Assembly (NCBI RefSeq): GCF_019049675.1
Contig: NZ_JAFMOW010000063.1
Coordinates: 248,001 to 312,000, forward strand
Direction of reading: 5' to 3'
Source: Rahnella bonaserana
GTDB lineage: Bacteria; Pseudomonadota; Gammaproteobacteria; Enterobacterales; Enterobacteriaceae
DNA length: 64,000 bases
Shown: positions 63,297 through 64,000 of the stretch, in pieces
Layout of the letters: the number at the start of each line of letters is the position of its first letter
How positions within the stretch are numbered: the stretch's first letter is position 1
Made by a program: the position numbers and the translations under genes
Notes under the pieces: generated by a model
Database searches by the model: none
What the model was told of the DNA's origin: nothing
The model's input: only the letters and a program-made list of their open reading frames with translations

Positions 63297-64000
63297 GTGC
63301 AAACCTTTAACGCCGACATTGCAATTATAGGTGCAGGTGGGGCGGGTTTACGCGCAGCAATAGCCGCAGCGGAAGCCAATCCCAACCTGAATATCGCGTT
63401 GATTTCGAAAGTGTACCCTATGCGCAGCCACACCGTGGCGGCCGAAGGCGGTTCTGCCGCTGTGACGCAAGATCATGACAGCTTCGATTTTCACTTCCAG
63501 GATACCGTTTCCGGAGGCGACTGGCTGTGTGAGCAGGACGTGGTGGATCACTTCGTTCATCAATGCCCGACTGAAATGGCTCAGCTCGAACTGTGGGGAT
63601 GCCCGTGGAGCCGTAAGGATGATGGTTCAGTCAACGTTCGCCGCTTTGGCGGAATGAAGATCGAACGTACGTGGTTTGCGGCCGATAAAACCGGCTTCCA
63701 CATGCTGCACACTCTGTTCCAGACCTCGCTGAAATACCCGCAAATCAAACGCTTCGACGAGCATTTTGTCCTCGATATTCTGGTCGATGAAGGCCAGGTA
63801 CGCGGCGTCGTTGCCATCAATATGATGGAAGGCACACGCGTACAAATCCGTGCTAACGCGGTGGTCATGGCCACTGGCGGCGCAGGCCGCGTTTACCGCT
63901 ACAACACCAACGGCGGTATCGTCACCGGCGACGGTATGGGCATGGCGTTCCGCCACGGCATTCCGCTGCGCGACATGGAATTCGTGCAATATCACCCGAC
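63297..64000 (+). CDS. frdA: Fumarate reductase flavoprotein subunit (5' part)
   Basis: Catalytic subunit of the membrane-bound anaerobic fumarate reductase; reduces fumarate to succinate using menaquinol. 234 residues visible, cut by the right edge (E. coli 602). GTG start with GGAGG six bases upstream, as in E. coli; the frame is [23 protein letters not shown]-binding glycine motif at 12-17, covalent-FAD histidine H45 in [10 protein letters not shown], and GGFHMLHT-like [10 protein letters not shown] and [16 protein letters not shown] follow. frdBCD would be beyond the window. Confidence 0.97.
   Translation, partial: MQTFNADIAIIGAGGAGLRAAIAAAEANPNLNIALISKVYPMRSHTVAAEGGSAAVTQDHDSFDFHFQDTVSGGDWLCEQDVVDHFVHQCPTEMAQLELWGCPWSRKDDGSVNVRRFGGMKIERTWFAADKTGFHMLHTLFQTSLKYPQIKRFDEHFVLDILVDEGQVRGVVAINMMEGTRVQIRANAVVMATGGAGRVYRYNTNGGIVTGDGMGMAFRHGIPLRDMEFVQYHP

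Overview
The window is chromosomal DNA from a member of Enterobacterales. Nearly every gene is a close relative of an E. coli gene, but several features point away from Escherichia and towards the Yersiniaceae (Rahnella/Serratia/Yersinia-like): AmiB carries C-terminal LysM repeats, OapA has an extended N-terminus, a Mu-type DNA-binding protein sits beside sfsB, and an 8-oxoguanine deaminase plus purine permease pair lies next to mscM. The genus assignment is inference. Almost all of the window is conserved housekeeping DNA. I see no prophage, insertion sequence, CRISPR array or pseudogene.

Layout. 1-5.1 kb: rpmA (partial)-rplU against divergent ispB, then a small Mu-type HTH gene, a roughly 690-base AT-rich gap, sfsB, mdh and argR. 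5.5-9.2 kb: two tandem yhcN paralogues, mpl and fbp. 9.3-18.7 kb: a chemoreceptor gene with a FliA-type promoter, ppa, the tamA-tamB-ytfP operon and divergent msrA. 18.9-26.8 kb: ytfL (paeA), ytfK, ytfJ, cysQ, cpdB, ytfE behind an NsrR-type operator, fklB and oapA. 26.9-33.5 kb: the rpsF-priB-rpsR-rplI operon, yjfP, a second chemoreceptor behind a perfect FNR box, bsmA and aidB. 33.6-50.4 kb: a long run of minus-strand genes in the order nnr-tsaE-amiB-mutL-miaA-hfq-hflX-hflK-hflC-yjeT-purA-nsrR-rnr-rlmB. 50.4-58.9 kb: queG, three identical tRNA-Gly(GCC) genes, orn, rsgA, psd and mscM. 58.9-64 kb: 8-oxoguanine deaminase, NCS2 permease, epmA and the start of frdA.

How the genes work together. 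Translation and RNA: L27/L21, S6/S18/L9, HflX, RlmB, MiaA, RNase R, Orn, RsgA, EpmA, TsaE, QueG, Hfq and tRNA-Gly. Envelope: TamAB, AmiB, Mpl, Psd, MscM, OapA and HflKC. Central and purine metabolism: Mdh, Fbp, Ppa, PurA, CpdB, CysQ and FrdA. Stress and repair: MsrA, AidB, MutL, BsmA, YtfK, and the nitric-oxide pair NsrR (regulator) and YtfE (repair protein), whose gene and operator are both present. Regulatory sites readable from the sequence include ArgR boxes, a CRP site at mdh, a PurR operator at purA, the NsrR site at ytfE, an FNR box and a FliA promoter at the two chemoreceptors, and promoters for rplU, rpsF and the tRNA cluster. Two ERIC repeats lie between rnr and rlmB and downstream of orn.

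No clearly new biological system stands out. The observations most worth following are the Mu-type HTH/SfsB locus with its palindromes, the anaerobically poised chemoreceptor, the purine salvage pair, a small-RNA-like element upstream of mpl, and in-frame repeat expansions in MutL and Psd.
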